From: an uncultured Corynebacterium sp. | GTDB taxonomy: Bacteria > Actinomycetota > Actinomycetes > Mycobacteriales > Mycobacteriaceae | Length of the DNA: 64,000 bases | Direction: 5' to 3' | NCBI RefSeq assembly: GCF_946998835.1 | Contig: NZ_CAMQAZ010000003.1 | Coordinates: forward strand, 1-64,000 | In this document: piece after piece, positions 9,146 through 18,376 of the stretch | Position numbering within the stretch: the stretch's first letter is position 1 | Layout: every line of letters starts with the position of its first letter | Program-made: the position numbers and the translations under genes | The notes under the pieces: generated by a model | Seen by the model: the letters and a program-made list of their open reading frames with translations, nothing else | Databases searched by the model: none | Told to the model about the DNA's origin: nothing

Positions 9146-9499
9146 CTAGTTAGCGCTCTCATACTGTTCAATAATGGACTTCGGCAGCGCACCACGGTCC
9201 GCTACTTCCAGGCCATTCTCCCGTGCCCACTGACGAATCTTGCGGTTGCGGTCACGGGCCTCGGCAGCGTTGGGGTTGGTGGAGGTGCGCTTACGCGGAG
9301 CAACAACCGTGCTGTGGTCAATAGTGGCCTTGGCAATATACGGTTCTAATACCTGTTCAAACTTCTCCGCATTTTCCTGGGAAAGGTCGAGGATGTAGTT
9401 CTTTCCGCGGAAAGAGAAACGAACGACCTGGTGGTCATCAGAATCAAGGGGCGTCCCGTCGAGGTCGTCAATGTACTGAATTAGTTCGCGGCGTGCCAT
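9146..9499 (-). CDS. lsr2: Lsr2-like nucleoid-associated protein
   Basis: A 117-aa Lsr2 homologue of normal length. The N-terminal dimerisation domain runs ~1-60 (DDLDGTPLDSDDHQVVRFSFRG-type start), followed by a basic linker (APRKRTSTN) and a C-terminal DNA-binding domain (IRQWARENGLEVADRG). Lsr2 bridges and silences AT-rich, often foreign, DNA in mycolata; the corynebacterial homologue CgpS silences prophage. In known members the minor-groove contact is an RGR tripeptide; here residues 102-104 read R-G-A. It may be a weakened or different binder, or a second paralogue. An AT-rich upstream region lies directly behind the gene, consistent with autoregulation. Confidence 0.88.
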   Translation of the reverse strand: MARRELIQYIDDLDGTPLDSDDHQVVRFSFRGKNYILDLSQENAEKFEQVLEPYIAKATIDHSTVVAPRKRTSTNPNAAEARDRNRKIRQWARENGLEVADRGALPKSIIEQYESAN

Positions 9500-9708
9500 A
9501 GAATTCCTGTCTAAAACTGGGGTTGGACTTGTAATAATAAAGAAAACTGATAGTGAAACTTCACTTTAATATCAAGTCCGATTTCTATTCCCCAACAGTA
9601 TAAGTGCAAAGAATTTTAATGTCCATTGGCGATAATTTAGCTAGATTGCGCAACTTATATTAAATACATGGTTTGTTAATAATTCGATTAATTGTGCTGG
9701 GTAATTGG
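9500..9708 (-). promoter_or_regulatory. AT-rich intergenic region upstream of lsr2
   Basis: This stretch is strikingly richer in A and T than its surroundings, with runs such as TAATAATAAAG, TTATATTAAATAC and TTAATAATTCGATTAATT. No gene fits. It contains the promoter of the minus-strand lsr2 gene, and its composition is the kind Lsr2 proteins bind, so it is a candidate autoregulatory site (inference). Confidence 0.5.
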
Positions 9709-9745
9709 GAAAAGAAAACTGGCCCTGTATATCGTGCAGGGCCAG
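9709..9745 (-). terminator. Terminator of the phoD-like gene
   Basis: CTGGCCCTG (9719-9727) pairs perfectly with CAGGGCCAG (9737-9745) around a 9-nt loop. On the minus strand the stem is followed by AGTTTTCTTTTCC, a T-rich tail. It lies 80 bases past the stop of the phosphatase gene. Confidence 0.75.
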
Positions 9746-9824
9746 TCTGAACAGCAACTACGCGGCCGAGGGTGATAAAGGGGTGCGTTCTCGGTAATCG
9801 TCGTAAAGCGAAAAGCGCGAGACT

Positions 9825-11588
9825 TTAAGCCGGAGCCAAGCCCTGACCAGGCTTGCCGCGGAAGATTGCAGCGACGCGCAGCGGCTGGTCCGGCACTTCC
9901 TTGACCTCGAGCAGCCGGTACTCAGCGATAATGTCCTCGCGGCCAAAGTAAACAGCGGTGTAGCCGTGGCGGTCGAACTCGAGGTAGTTGACGTACGGAT
10001 TCGCAGCTTTGAGGCCAGCGGTTGCGGCCAGAGAAATTGGGTTGTCCTGCGGCAGCTTTACGATGTCGTCGATGTTCGGGGCACTGACGGAAGTACAGAC
10101 AATCTCCATGGCAGCAATGCCAGCGCGCGGGTACTGGCCTGGAACCTGCGGCACGTTGCAGCTCCAGGAGGAGTGAATGTCGCCGGTGAGGAAGACGATG
10201 TTGTCGTAGCCTTCCTGGCCCATGATGTTGATGAGCTTGCGGCGCTCAGCAGCGTAGCCATCCCACTGATCGAGGTTGTACGGCAGACCGTCCTGCGGCA
10301 GGCCCAACAGCTCGGTGACAGCGCGAGTGGCCTCTGGATCCAGCGGTGGAATCAGTACCGGGGTGAACATGACGGAGTTGCCCACGACACGCCACTTTGC
10401 GCTAGAGGAGCGCCACTGGCCGAGCAGGTAGTTGAGCTGCTCAGAGCCGAGCATGGTGCGGCTCTGATCATCGGTCTGGCCAGCGCGGATGAACTTCAGC
10501 TGCTCATCACGGTAGGTGCGCAGATCCAGCATGGTCAGATCGGCGAGATCGCCGAAGCGGAAACTGCGGTAGAGCTTGCCGCCCTCCGAGAACGGGACAG
10601 CACGGACCGGCAGCCACTCCAGGTAAGCCTGGATAGCGGCATCGCGGCGGGCGAAGTAGTCACCCTCGGTCTCCGGGTCGTGGTTCTCAGCACCGCTGTG
10701 CCAGTCATCGTTGGCAACCTCGTGGTCATCCCAGGTCACAATCCACGGCTTTGCACGGTGGGCTTCCTGCAGGTCCGCATCAGTGCGGTAGGTGGCGTAG
10801 CGCAGACGGTAATCGGCCAGAGAGATAATCTCGTGCTCCGGCTTGTGGTCACGAACCGGGCCTTTGCCGGAGTAACCGCCAGCCTCGTACTCGTAGATGT
10901 AGTCGCCGACACACATAATGATGTCGATGCGGTCATTGTCCGCCATATCGCGGTACGCGGAGAAGAAGCCGCTTTCCCAGTTAGCGCAGGAAGTCAACGC
11001 GATTCCCAGGTGGTCCGGCGAAGAGTTGACCGGCGGCGCAGTACGAGTCTTGCCAATCGGGGAGACCTGACCAGCGTAGTCACCAGCGGTAACGGTAAAC
11101 CGGTAGAAGTAGTGCGAATCTGCGGCGAGACCCTTGACATCAATCTTGACGGTGTTGTCAGCATCCGGGTCGGTGTTCAGGGCGCCGAAGGCAACGATGT
11201 TGCCAAAACCCTCATCAGAAGCAACTTCCCACTTCAGGGCAACTGGACGCCCCTGGTTAGCACCTGCGGTATCGCCTGGGTGCGAGGTAACGCGGGTCCA
11301 GATAAGAACAGAGTCCGGCAGTGGGTCGCCAGAGGCCACGCTGTGCTGGAAGACCGGGAAATCACTGGAGCCGGCAGCATCGGCGGGCGGCTGCGGCTGG
11401 GATTCCATATTGGCCGCTGCATCAGTAGCAGTTGCCAGGCCAATAGCACCGACAGCTGCACCGGTGGCGCCGGCACGCAGTACGGCACGACGAGAAGGAG
11501 TAAAAGGCTTCTGGGCTGTTGCGTCGCCGTTTGAGACTGTGCCGTTCAGGTTCGAGGCTGCAGTCTGAGCTTTATCTGAAGATGGCAT
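9825..11588 (-). CDS. phoD: Alkaline phosphatase D (PhoD) family, Tat-exported
   Basis: A 587-aa secreted phosphodiesterase/phosphatase. The N-terminus has a Tat signal: SRRAVLRAGATG followed by an Ala/Gly-rich hydrophobic stretch and TDAAANM. A PhoD N-terminal beta-sandwich (VFQHSVASGDPLPDSVLIWTR) is followed by the metallophosphatase core: CVGDYIYEY, WDDHEVANDDWHSG, TGDIHSSWS, all metal-ligand motifs for the Fe/Ca site. It acts outside the membrane and releases phosphate from phosphodiesters or phosphomonoesters, so it is likely part of phosphate scavenging. No clear PHO box was seen upstream. The start at ATG 11588 gives a typical 30-residue n-region before the RR motif. Confidence 0.9.
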   Translation of the reverse strand: MPSSDKAQTAASNLNGTVSNGDATAQKPFTPSRRAVLRAGATGAAVGAIGLATATDAAANMESQPQPPADAAGSSDFPVFQHSVASGDPLPDSVLIWTRVTSHPGDTAGANQGRPVALKWEVASDEGFGNIVAFGALNTDPDADNTVKIDVKGLAADSHYFYRFTVTAGDYAGQVSPIGKTRTAPPVNSSPDHLGIALTSCANWESGFFSAYRDMADNDRIDIIMCVGDYIYEYEAGGYSGKGPVRDHKPEHEIISLADYRLRYATYRTDADLQEAHRAKPWIVTWDDHEVANDDWHSGAENHDPETEGDYFARRDAAIQAYLEWLPVRAVPFSEGGKLYRSFRFGDLADLTMLDLRTYRDEQLKFIRAGQTDDQSRTMLGSEQLNYLLGQWRSSSAKWRVVGNSVMFTPVLIPPLDPEATRAVTELLGLPQDGLPYNLDQWDGYAAERRKLINIMGQEGYDNIVFLTGDIHSSWSCNVPQVPGQYPRAGIAAMEIVCTSVSAPNIDDIVKLPQDNPISLAATAGLKAANPYVNYLEFDRHGYTAVYFGREDIIAEYRLLEVKEVPDQPLRVAAIFRGKPGQGLAPA

Positions 11589-11759
11589 AGCCCTAATTAC
11601 AAGGGCTCCCCGACAATCGCGCTATCGGAAGAGATACAAGCCGAGGCAATTAGCCCGATACGGGGGTGCAAAAAGCGAAGGAGTGGCTGTTGCTGCCCCC
11701 CTATAACAGCCCCGCGCGGCTCGATGTGTCGAAGCGGCCAGGGGGCGAGGCGGTTAGGC

Positions 11760-12539
11760 CTACGCGCCCAGCTCCGAGATAATCTGGCGGTCCAGGGAGT
11801 CCAGCTCTGCAGTAATGGAGTGGTGCGCGCGACGACGCTGCTCCGGAGTCATCTTCTCAGCGGCGTTAATTGCATCAGCCATAACGTCCAAACGCGAGTT
11901 AGCGTCCTTGATAAAACCATCGGTGCCCTTGGCTCCCGACTTACGCAGCTCCGTCAGCGAACCGCGAGTGGCTTCAATGCGGGCGAGCAGCGGTGCGCCG
12001 TGCCCCTGGTAACGAGCGGCATCGTCAGCGGAAACGCCGAACTTCTGCGCTACCGCGGAGTGCTCACGGCGCTGAACGGCGGTGATGGCGCGATAAGCCA
12101 GCGGAACCAGAACCGGTACCAGCAGGCGGGCGCCGCCAATCCACGACTTCGCCTTGTCCTTGGTAAAGCCCTGGTTGCGCTGCTGTTCCAGGATCTTCTC
12201 CGCCATCTTGGCCTGGTGGCGCTGCTTGGCGGCCAAAGCCCTCTTCTCGTCCTTGACGCTTGCCTTGCGCATCTTCTCCGCGCGCTTGAGCGCACGGTTT
12301 TCTAGCTTCAGTTCCTTCTTGCCAAGCTTTTCCTCAGAACGAACGCGTTTTGCGGCTTCCTTCAGCTCCAGTTTGTGCTGGTGCTTCTGGTCGCGTTTCG
12401 CAGCTTTGACCTCGGCCTTGTGTGCCTTTCGGTTCAGCCGAGCCGCGTGGCGAGCCTCTTCCTTGGCCTTCGCCTTGGCGGCCTTAACCTGCTTGGCGGT
12501 TTCGCGCCGACGCTCACGGATGTCACCCAAGAAGCTCAT
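11760..12539 (-). CDS. DUF6474-like coiled-coil protein
   Basis: A 259-aa protein whose first ~115 residues are a very highly charged Lys/Arg/Glu/Ala helix (AKAKAKEEARHAARLNRK and similar), predicted to be a long coiled coil. A more hydrophobic segment follows (ARLLVPVLVPLAYRAITAV), then a helical C-terminus (~160-259). I recognise the overall plan as the corynebacterial/mycobacterial DUF6474 family, unknown function. The hydrophobic stretch could be a membrane anchor with the basic coiled coil in the cytoplasm. It starts with ATG 12539 and is divergent from the RecB-like nuclease gene. Confidence 0.65.
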   Translation of the reverse strand: MSFLGDIRERRRETAKQVKAAKAKAKEEARHAARLNRKAHKAEVKAAKRDQKHQHKLELKEAAKRVRSEEKLGKKELKLENRALKRAEKMRKASVKDEKRALAAKQRHQAKMAEKILEQQRNQGFTKDKAKSWIGGARLLVPVLVPLAYRAITAVQRREHSAVAQKFGVSADDAARYQGHGAPLLARIEATRGSLTELRKSGAKGTDGFIKDANSRLDVMADAINAAEKMTPEQRRRAHHSITAELDSLDRQIISELGA

Positions 12540-12714
12540 TTTTTCCTTCGCCTAGTTGCTCGCAGATAGTTCCTCCGGAAAGGAGGGGCGGGAAAACCCT
12601 TAAAACCCCACCGCGCCGGAGCGCGCTTGCCAGATGCAGCGGCTGCATCACGATTCTTGCCATCCAAGCTTAACGTGAAACTTCCTACCGAGTGGCGATA
12701 CGCTAATTCTCATT

Positions 12715-14538
12715 GTGACTGATTCATCCGTTTCGCGCCCGCTTCTCCACGCGAGTGACCTCATCGGCTGCCGCTATCGGCTGAGCCTCGATTTCTGCGA
12801 GGGGCGGCTTGTCGAACCCGCTTCCCACCGCGAGCACCGCTTGCCGATGTCCATTGCGTCCATCCCCGGTCTCTACACCGTGTCCCCAGGGCCGGACGCC
12901 CACCTGGATACCCTTGAGGCCATCGCTCGCGGAGAAAACGTCATCGCCGGTGCTGTGCTCCTGCACGAGCGCCCCATTCCCGGCGGCGTGTACTCGGGAA
13001 TCGACGAGATTTGTCACCCTGATTTGCTGGTCAAAGTCGATGATGCGCCACAGACAACCTCCCCGACGTATATGCCAGTGCTCGTTGTCACTCGACATTT
13101 GCTCTCTGAGCGCAAACAGGGCCGGCGGCGCAAGCCACCGTCGGCAAGCAATGCGGCGCGTGCGGCGGCGATGCAGGTGCGACTGCTTGGCGTGGAGCGG
13201 CTCGGACGGGACGGTGTGATGGGGCGGACGCTGCGTCAGGCGATGGTTGTCACGGATGAGTGGAAGCTGCGCCATTATGGGCCCGACGCGGTAGAGCTCG
13301 GGCAGGCGGCGGCGATGCTGCACCGGCTGGGCGTGTCCTGTGGTCTGGTGGGGGCAATCAGTGCCACGGGAATGAACCTGGATACCCGGCATATCGTAAT
13401 AGCCGATGAGGGCTCGCGTGTCGCGTCGTATCGAATGGCGCTGCGGGACGCGGGGGATGCGGTCGCTGCCTCACAGGGCCGACCATCGCGGTTTACGCCG
13501 GGGACCTGGCCGTTGGCGCCGCGACGCATCCGGGAGTGCCGAACCTGCCGTCACCACGACTTTTGCTTCGACGAGCTGACCGCACACGACGATATTTCCC
13601 TCCTGCTGCCGGGGGATAAGGCCATGCGGCTGCGCAGTGTGGGTATCGACACGGTCACAGCGCTGGCGCAGGCGAGTACCAACACCCCACACGTCAGCAA
13701 GGAACAGGTGTGGATGGCGCGGGCGCGGCTTGCCGACGTCGACGCGCTCCGGGTAACCACCAAGACATCGGCCCCGCGCGGCGATATTGAGATGGACATC
13801 GATATGGAGGCGTACCCCAACGATGGCGCCTACCTGTGGGGGACATGGGTACCCGGTGAGGACTACCGCGGATTCATCACCTGGGAGCCGCCGGGGCCGG
13901 AGGGGCTAGGTGGCACGGCGGAGGCCAGGAATTTTGCCATTTTCTGGGATTACCTGATGGGGCGCCGCAATGCAGCGCATGAGCAGGCTAAGACTTTCCG
14001 CGCCTACTGCTGGGCGGCTGAGGGAGAAAACTACTGGCTGCGCCAGAGCGCTACCCGGTTCGGTGGTCAGGAGTTTGTGGTGCCTGCGAATGCGGTGAAT
14101 GTGACCGCGGGCAATGCGGCCGGTTCCGGTTCCGTGCCAGGGTCTCCCACGAAGATTATGCGGGTGCCGACTCGCGAAGAAGTGGACCAGTTCATTGACT
14201 CGGAGGAGTGGGTGGACATGCTGAAGGTCGCCCGCCGCCAGATTCTTTCTACCGTCGGTATGGGGCTTAAAGTGGTGGCACCGTGGTCGGGATTCCATTG
14301 GCGCGACGCCGATGTCGATGGCGAGGCATCGCTCGACCTGTACCGCATTGCGACGGCCACCGACCTCGACTTCGTCGCGGAGCAGTCCTTTGAACAGCTG
14401 ACTCAAGCCGAGGCGCGTGCCATGCTATTGCGCTACAACGGCGATGATTGCCGCTCGGTTGCCCACGTCCGCGACTGGCTGGATTCGCAGAAAGCGGCAG
14501 CGGACCTGCCGCATGGCGATGACCTGCCGGTTCCCTAA
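12715..14538 (+). CDS. TM0106-type RecB-like nuclease
   Basis: A 607-aa protein starting at GTG 12715. It matches the actinobacterial TM0106/RecB family of putative nucleases: early DLIGCRYRL, a cysteine cluster CRTCRHHDFC near residue 280 that could bind a metal or Fe-S cluster with other cysteines, and a C-terminal RNase-H-like/PolB-exonuclease-like region (DIEMDIDMEAYPNDGAYLWG, then YNGDDCRSVAHVRDWL). The acidic residues of these last motifs look like a DEDD exonuclease core. A role in DNA repair or recombination is inferred. It is flanked by divergent and convergent genes, so it stands alone. Confidence 0.75.
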   Translation: MTDSSVSRPLLHASDLIGCRYRLSLDFCEGRLVEPASHREHRLPMSIASIPGLYTVSPGPDAHLDTLEAIARGENVIAGAVLLHERPIPGGVYSGIDEICHPDLLVKVDDAPQTTSPTYMPVLVVTRHLLSERKQGRRRKPPSASNAARAAAMQVRLLGVERLGRDGVMGRTLRQAMVVTDEWKLRHYGPDAVELGQAAAMLHRLGVSCGLVGAISATGMNLDTRHIVIADEGSRVASYRMALRDAGDAVAASQGRPSRFTPGTWPLAPRRIRECRTCRHHDFCFDELTAHDDISLLLPGDKAMRLRSVGIDTVTALAQASTNTPHVSKEQVWMARARLADVDALRVTTKTSAPRGDIEMDIDMEAYPNDGAYLWGTWVPGEDYRGFITWEPPGPEGLGGTAEARNFAIFWDYLMGRRNAAHEQAKTFRAYCWAAEGENYWLRQSATRFGGQEFVVPANAVNVTAGNAAGSGSVPGSPTKIMRVPTREEVDQFIDSEEWVDMLKVARRQILSTVGMGLKVVAPWSGFHWRDADVDGEASLDLYRIATATDLDFVAEQSFEQLTQAEARAMLLRYNGDDCRSVAHVRDWLDSQKAAADLPHGDDLPVP

Positions 14539-14557
14539 CAGAACTGAGTCGCGTGGC

Positions 14558-15409
14558 TTAACCACGAGCCCACGTGCCGCGCCGGGCAAACTTCGGTGAG
14601 ACCTTCTTCATTGCGGCATTGCGGATGATGGTCGTGTTCTTGCGGGCTAGCAGAATCAGCTGTTGAGTGCGCTCGGCGCGGAATGTAGCGCGCGGAGAGC
14701 GGTGCACATCGCGGAAGAGTCGCTTCGTCGCCGCCAGCTGATCCGGCGAACGTGTCGCCAGCTGCGCTAGCTTCTCCTTGGCCAGGTCAAGCGCGGCCGC
14801 TTCCGTCTCGACAGTCCATGTCGCCAGACCAATCTCAGTGGCGTCCGCACCGCTGAGCTCTTCGCCGGACATGGTCAGCCAGCGTGCGGTATCGGCGCTG
14901 ACCTCGTCGAGGATGGTGCGCATGCCGGACATATCCGGAATCAGGCCCCATTTCGCTTCGAGGATTGACCACTTGGCGTCGCTCGTCGTAATGCGGAAAT
15001 CGGCACCCAGTGCAATTTGAAGCCCACCGCCGTAGCAGTGTCCATGAACCGCCGCGATGACCGGCACTGGTAGGCGACTCCAGTCCCAGCAGGCACGCTG
15101 GAACAAGTTTGTGCCGTGAATATCGGGGACAAATGAACGCAGGACACGCGAGGGCTTCTTAAACGCGGAGGCAAAATCCAGTCCGGCACAAAATGACTTG
15201 CCTTCGCCGCGCAGAATCACGCCCCGCAGATCGCGGTCGGCCGCCAGTTTCCGGGAGACGGCGGACAGTTCGGTCAGCATCTCTAGTGTGAGACCGTTCA
15301 GCTTATTCCCACGGTCCAAACTGACGACGGCAATCTTTGTCACCTCGGCATTATCCACGGCGAGGTGTTCATAGGTGACGGTGACGTTATTGCTGGTGCT
15401 CATGGGCAC
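14558..15409 (-). CDS. Enoyl-CoA hydratase/isomerase (crotonase) family protein
   Basis: A 283-aa crotonase. Oxyanion-hole motifs are seen at SFCAGLDFA and HGHCYGGGLQIALGAD. The catalytic region is EAKWGLIPDMSG, where the first Glu is retained but the second position common in hydratases (usually Glu of GAGG-type motifs) reads D/M. It may therefore be an isomerase or hydratase with altered specificity. The C-terminal helical part (ATRSPDQLAATKRLFRD) is typical. It would act on acyl-CoA in fatty-acid breakdown. It is convergent with the RecB-like gene, only 19 bases away. Confidence 0.87.
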   Translation of the reverse strand: MPMSTSNNVTVTYEHLAVDNAEVTKIAVVSLDRGNKLNGLTLEMLTELSAVSRKLAADRDLRGVILRGEGKSFCAGLDFASAFKKPSRVLRSFVPDIHGTNLFQRACWDWSRLPVPVIAAVHGHCYGGGLQIALGADFRITTSDAKWSILEAKWGLIPDMSGMRTILDEVSADTARWLTMSGEELSGADATEIGLATWTVETEAAALDLAKEKLAQLATRSPDQLAATKRLFRDVHRSPRATFRAERTQQLILLARKNTTIIRNAAMKKVSPKFARRGTWARG

Positions 15410-15474
15410 TAACGCTAAACGACGGCCACCTGTGCCGCCCTGGAAATGTCAAAAGTGACCAAGAATCAGGACAT

Positions 15475-15517
15475 AAAAAACCGACCCGCTGAGGGTACAA
15501 CCCCGTCAGCGAGCCGG
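15475..15517 (-). terminator. Terminator of the superoxide dismutase gene
   Basis: On the minus strand an imperfect GC-rich hairpin (arms 15487-15495 and 15502-15511, with CGCTGA/TCAGCG at its core) is followed by TTTTTT (complement of 15475-15480). Confidence 0.65.
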
Positions 15518-15580
15518 TAAGCCATCTCAAATAAAACGCGCGACAGGGACGCGTAAGAAAGCCGCGCGCTTATTAGCAGA

Positions 15581-16177
15581 TTACTTGGCAGCTGCGAACA
15601 GCTCTGCAGCGTAATCCCAGTTGAAGACGTTCCAGACAGCCTTGACGTAGTCAGCCTTGACGTTCTTGTACTGCAGGTAGAAAGCGTGCTCCCACATATC
15701 CAGCAGCAGAACCGGCTTCAGGTTGATGGACAGGTTGCCCTGCTGGTCAGTCATCTGCTCAATAACCAGGCGCTCTGCGATGGTGTCGTAGCCCAGAACA
15801 GCCCAGCCGGAGCCCTGCAGGCCCAGGGCAGCAGCGTTGAAGTGAGCCTGGAACTTCTCGAAAGAGCCGAAGTCGCGCTCAATAGCCTCAGCCAGCTCAC
15901 CGGTCGGCTGGCCGCCACCGTTCGGGGACAGCAGCTTCCAGAACAGGGAGTGGTTGGTGTGGCCACCCAGGTTAAAGGCCAGGTCCTTGGACAGGCCGGT
16001 AACAGCTGCGAAGTCGCCGGACTCGCGAGCAGCGGCGAGCTTCTCCAGTGCAGCGTTTGCACCGTTGACGTAATTAGCGTGGTGCTTGCTGTGGTGCAGC
16101 TCCATAATCTCGCCGGAGATATGCGGCTCCAGAGCGTCGTAAGCGTAATCCAGCTCAGGAAGCTCGTACTTAGCCAT
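15581..16177 (-). CDS. sodA: Superoxide dismutase (Fe/Mn type)
   Basis: A 198-aa Fe/Mn superoxide dismutase, full length. Metal ligands are in place: His in ELHHSKHHANYV, His in GGHTNHSLFW, and Asp/His in LLDMWEHAFYLQYKN. LGLQGSGWAVLGYD is the second-sphere region. Metal preference cannot be decided reliably; corynebacterial enzymes of this type are usually Mn-dependent. It removes superoxide. AGGAGGAATTTTCC lies just before the ATG (minus strand), a strong ribosome binding site, suggesting high expression. Single gene with its own terminator. Confidence 0.95.
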   Translation of the reverse strand: MAKYELPELDYAYDALEPHISGEIMELHHSKHHANYVNGANAALEKLAAARESGDFAAVTGLSKDLAFNLGGHTNHSLFWKLLSPNGGGQPTGELAEAIERDFGSFEKFQAHFNAAALGLQGSGWAVLGYDTIAERLVIEQMTDQQGNLSINLKPVLLLDMWEHAFYLQYKNVKADYVKAVWNVFNWDYAAELFAAAK

Positions 16178-16313
16178 TAGGAAAATTCCTCCTCAACACG
16201 TTTTAACGTTGTGCCGTCGATGGTACTCAAGATGAGCGGATGCGCAACCAATTAAACAATAGAATTAGTGCGAAATTAGCGAAAAGCACTGTTCAGAGGT
16301 GATTGTCACAAGT

Positions 16314-18293
16314 CTATGAACGGGGTGGCTGATTGCGGCGAATCCATTTACTCACGCGCTTGAAGCGCATCCCGGCCGCGCCACCCAGGTCGTCGTCAAG
16401 CGGAATGTCGAGAATGGATGCCCATGTGGGCAGCATTTCTTCCTCGTATCGGTGGCCGTGACCACCCGGGACAGTGACGGACGCGAGGCCGTCGATAAGC
16501 ACCTGCCAGAACGTGACGAACGGGTACCAGCGCATGGACGGCAGTACGTCGCGGCCGACGCGCTCGGCAAGCCAATCTGGGCGGCGCCAGGCCAAGGGGT
16601 AGTCCCACCACACGATGGGGTCGGAGGCATGCTGCAGGATTGCGACGCGCGGGAACTCCCACGGCCCGAACTTGGTGCCGTAGAAGGAGTGGTAGAGCTC
16701 GTCGGGGCGCGTGGCGAAGCGGATGTTTCGGCCCTCGTCGATGACCGGAGCGATTTCCGGCGAACCCTTTGTGCGACGATGCGTCAGTTCTTTCCACATC
16801 GCGGAGAACTGCGGCGCGCCAGTCCAGACCGCGCCATCGACACGCGAGAGCATGTCGGCTGAATCATCGAATGCGCCGAGACCGCCGAACCCGCCGAGGG
16901 ATTCACCGGCGACATAGACCTTTGGCCGGTCGTTCTCCGGCATCTTGTCGACTTCCTGCAGTACCCGATGAATAAGTGTGCGACCAGCGGCAATCGGCGT
17001 GTCATGGTCTGTCAGCCAAGCCACTGGCGAGGGGAGGTCGGAGTACTGCAGTGCGACGGTGGCGCAGTTGCCCAGCGTCAAGAACTCTGCGGCCTGTGAC
17101 GACCATGGTGGCACCCAACCAGTGCCGGTAGTGGTGAAGACAACCAAGTGGTCGCGCCGGAAAGCGCCGGTGCGGTGCATCTCGCGGATGATGAGCTCCG
17201 CCTGTTCCCGAAGTGACCGGCCGGGCACCTTGCCCGCATAAATACGGATGGGTTCCTGCAGCTCAGTAACCGGTTTCCCGGTGACTGCTGCCAAATCCCG
17301 GGCGCGGGGACCTTCGGCGACAAAGACTCGGCCCTCGGCGCCGAGGGCATACCACGGCTCCAGCGACCACGGACTCCCGGAGCGTTCCGGCTCCCACGGC
17401 TGCATGCGGCCGGGAACCACCAGGGTGTTTAAGTAGCGGGACTTCTTGGCAATGGACTCAAGGGTGCGGCGGACCAGCAGCTGGTCAATGCTGGCGGCCA
17501 CCGCGCCGCCGACGATGGCGCCGCTGAGAACCGGGGCAAGCCCCCGGGGAAGCCAGGGGCGAAGGTTGTCCCGCAGCAGGTCATAGCCGCGGTTGGCCAG
17601 TGCGGACAGGCCGCGGGTAGTCAGGTAGAGGCCACTGGCAATCATCGTAGAGGCGAGCTGACTGCGTGCCGATTCCTGCTCGTCCTTGCCCACCAATCTG
17701 CCGATTTCGCGCTGCTGCGAAATGGAGCGCAGCCACAGTGCCACAGTGGTGGCCGTTGTGGCCACGTGAAAGGTCACTGCTAGTGCGCGCTCGTGCCGAG
17801 GTGCCAGTGCGAAGCGGCTGAGCGGAGTGCGGGCTAGGCGTCGCAGGACCGTGTTGTAGCCGTAGCCGACGGCCACACCGGTGACGTGACCTGCCAGCTG
17901 TGCAGTGAAGGTCACGGTGACAGTAGCCGTCCGAGTACGTGGCATCAGCGAAGGGCTAAAGGCAGCCCATGAGGCAATTTCTGCACCAATCAAACCCGGG
18001 TTGGAGGGAATGCCCGCTCGCAGTGCGCTGCGGATAGTTCCTGGCCCAGAGCCCAATAGACGCTCGCGGAAGACCTTGTTGGCGGCCATTAAGCTGCCGG
18101 TGCCAACTGCGCCGAGTGCGCTGGCCGTGCCAGCTAGCCCTGCAATTCCTGCCCGCGCTGCCTTGGCGGTCTCGTTTGGCTGAGCTACATGTGTGGTGCT
18201 CGCAGACGCAATCGAGGGCGCAATCGAAGTAACAGCGCGACGCAGGAATCCCATGCCTCCCATCATGGCAAAAAATTTTTCTGCCGGGGTCAT
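16314..18293 (-). CDS. Membrane-anchored alpha/beta hydrolase (Abhydrolase_9 type)
   Basis: A 659-aa protein with an N-terminal half rich in predicted membrane helices (about 30-250), then a C-terminal alpha/beta-hydrolase domain. The nucleophile elbow is YVAGESLGGFGGLG. A likely acid/His pair lies in the C-terminal part (HASDPIVWWDYPL and VPGGHGHRYEEE). I recognise this as the two-part actinobacterial family (Abhydrolase_9_N plus Abhydrolase_9). Natural substrate unknown; lipid or envelope ester hydrolysis is plausible. Divergent from ldh, 83 bases apart. Confidence 0.82.
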   Translation of the reverse strand: MTPAEKFFAMMGGMGFLRRAVTSIAPSIASASTTHVAQPNETAKAARAGIAGLAGTASALGAVGTGSLMAANKVFRERLLGSGPGTIRSALRAGIPSNPGLIGAEIASWAAFSPSLMPRTRTATVTVTFTAQLAGHVTGVAVGYGYNTVLRRLARTPLSRFALAPRHERALAVTFHVATTATTVALWLRSISQQREIGRLVGKDEQESARSQLASTMIASGLYLTTRGLSALANRGYDLLRDNLRPWLPRGLAPVLSGAIVGGAVAASIDQLLVRRTLESIAKKSRYLNTLVVPGRMQPWEPERSGSPWSLEPWYALGAEGRVFVAEGPRARDLAAVTGKPVTELQEPIRIYAGKVPGRSLREQAELIIREMHRTGAFRRDHLVVFTTTGTGWVPPWSSQAAEFLTLGNCATVALQYSDLPSPVAWLTDHDTPIAAGRTLIHRVLQEVDKMPENDRPKVYVAGESLGGFGGLGAFDDSADMLSRVDGAVWTGAPQFSAMWKELTHRRTKGSPEIAPVIDEGRNIRFATRPDELYHSFYGTKFGPWEFPRVAILQHASDPIVWWDYPLAWRRPDWLAERVGRDVLPSMRWYPFVTFWQVLIDGLASVTVPGGHGHRYEEEMLPTWASILDIPLDDDLGGAAGMRFKRVSKWIRRNQPPRS

Positions 18294-18376
18294 TCATCCC
18301 GCGCCGGTTGTCCGCACAGAGCGTAGCCTGTCGGTGACGCACTTTTTCCGAATCGGTTGAGAAGGATTCGAGAGCT

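Noticed and set aside
9966..11534. 522-codon frame antisense to the phoD-like gene
   Set aside because: The minus strand shows a Tat signal and all metal motifs of PhoD; the plus frame shows nothing.
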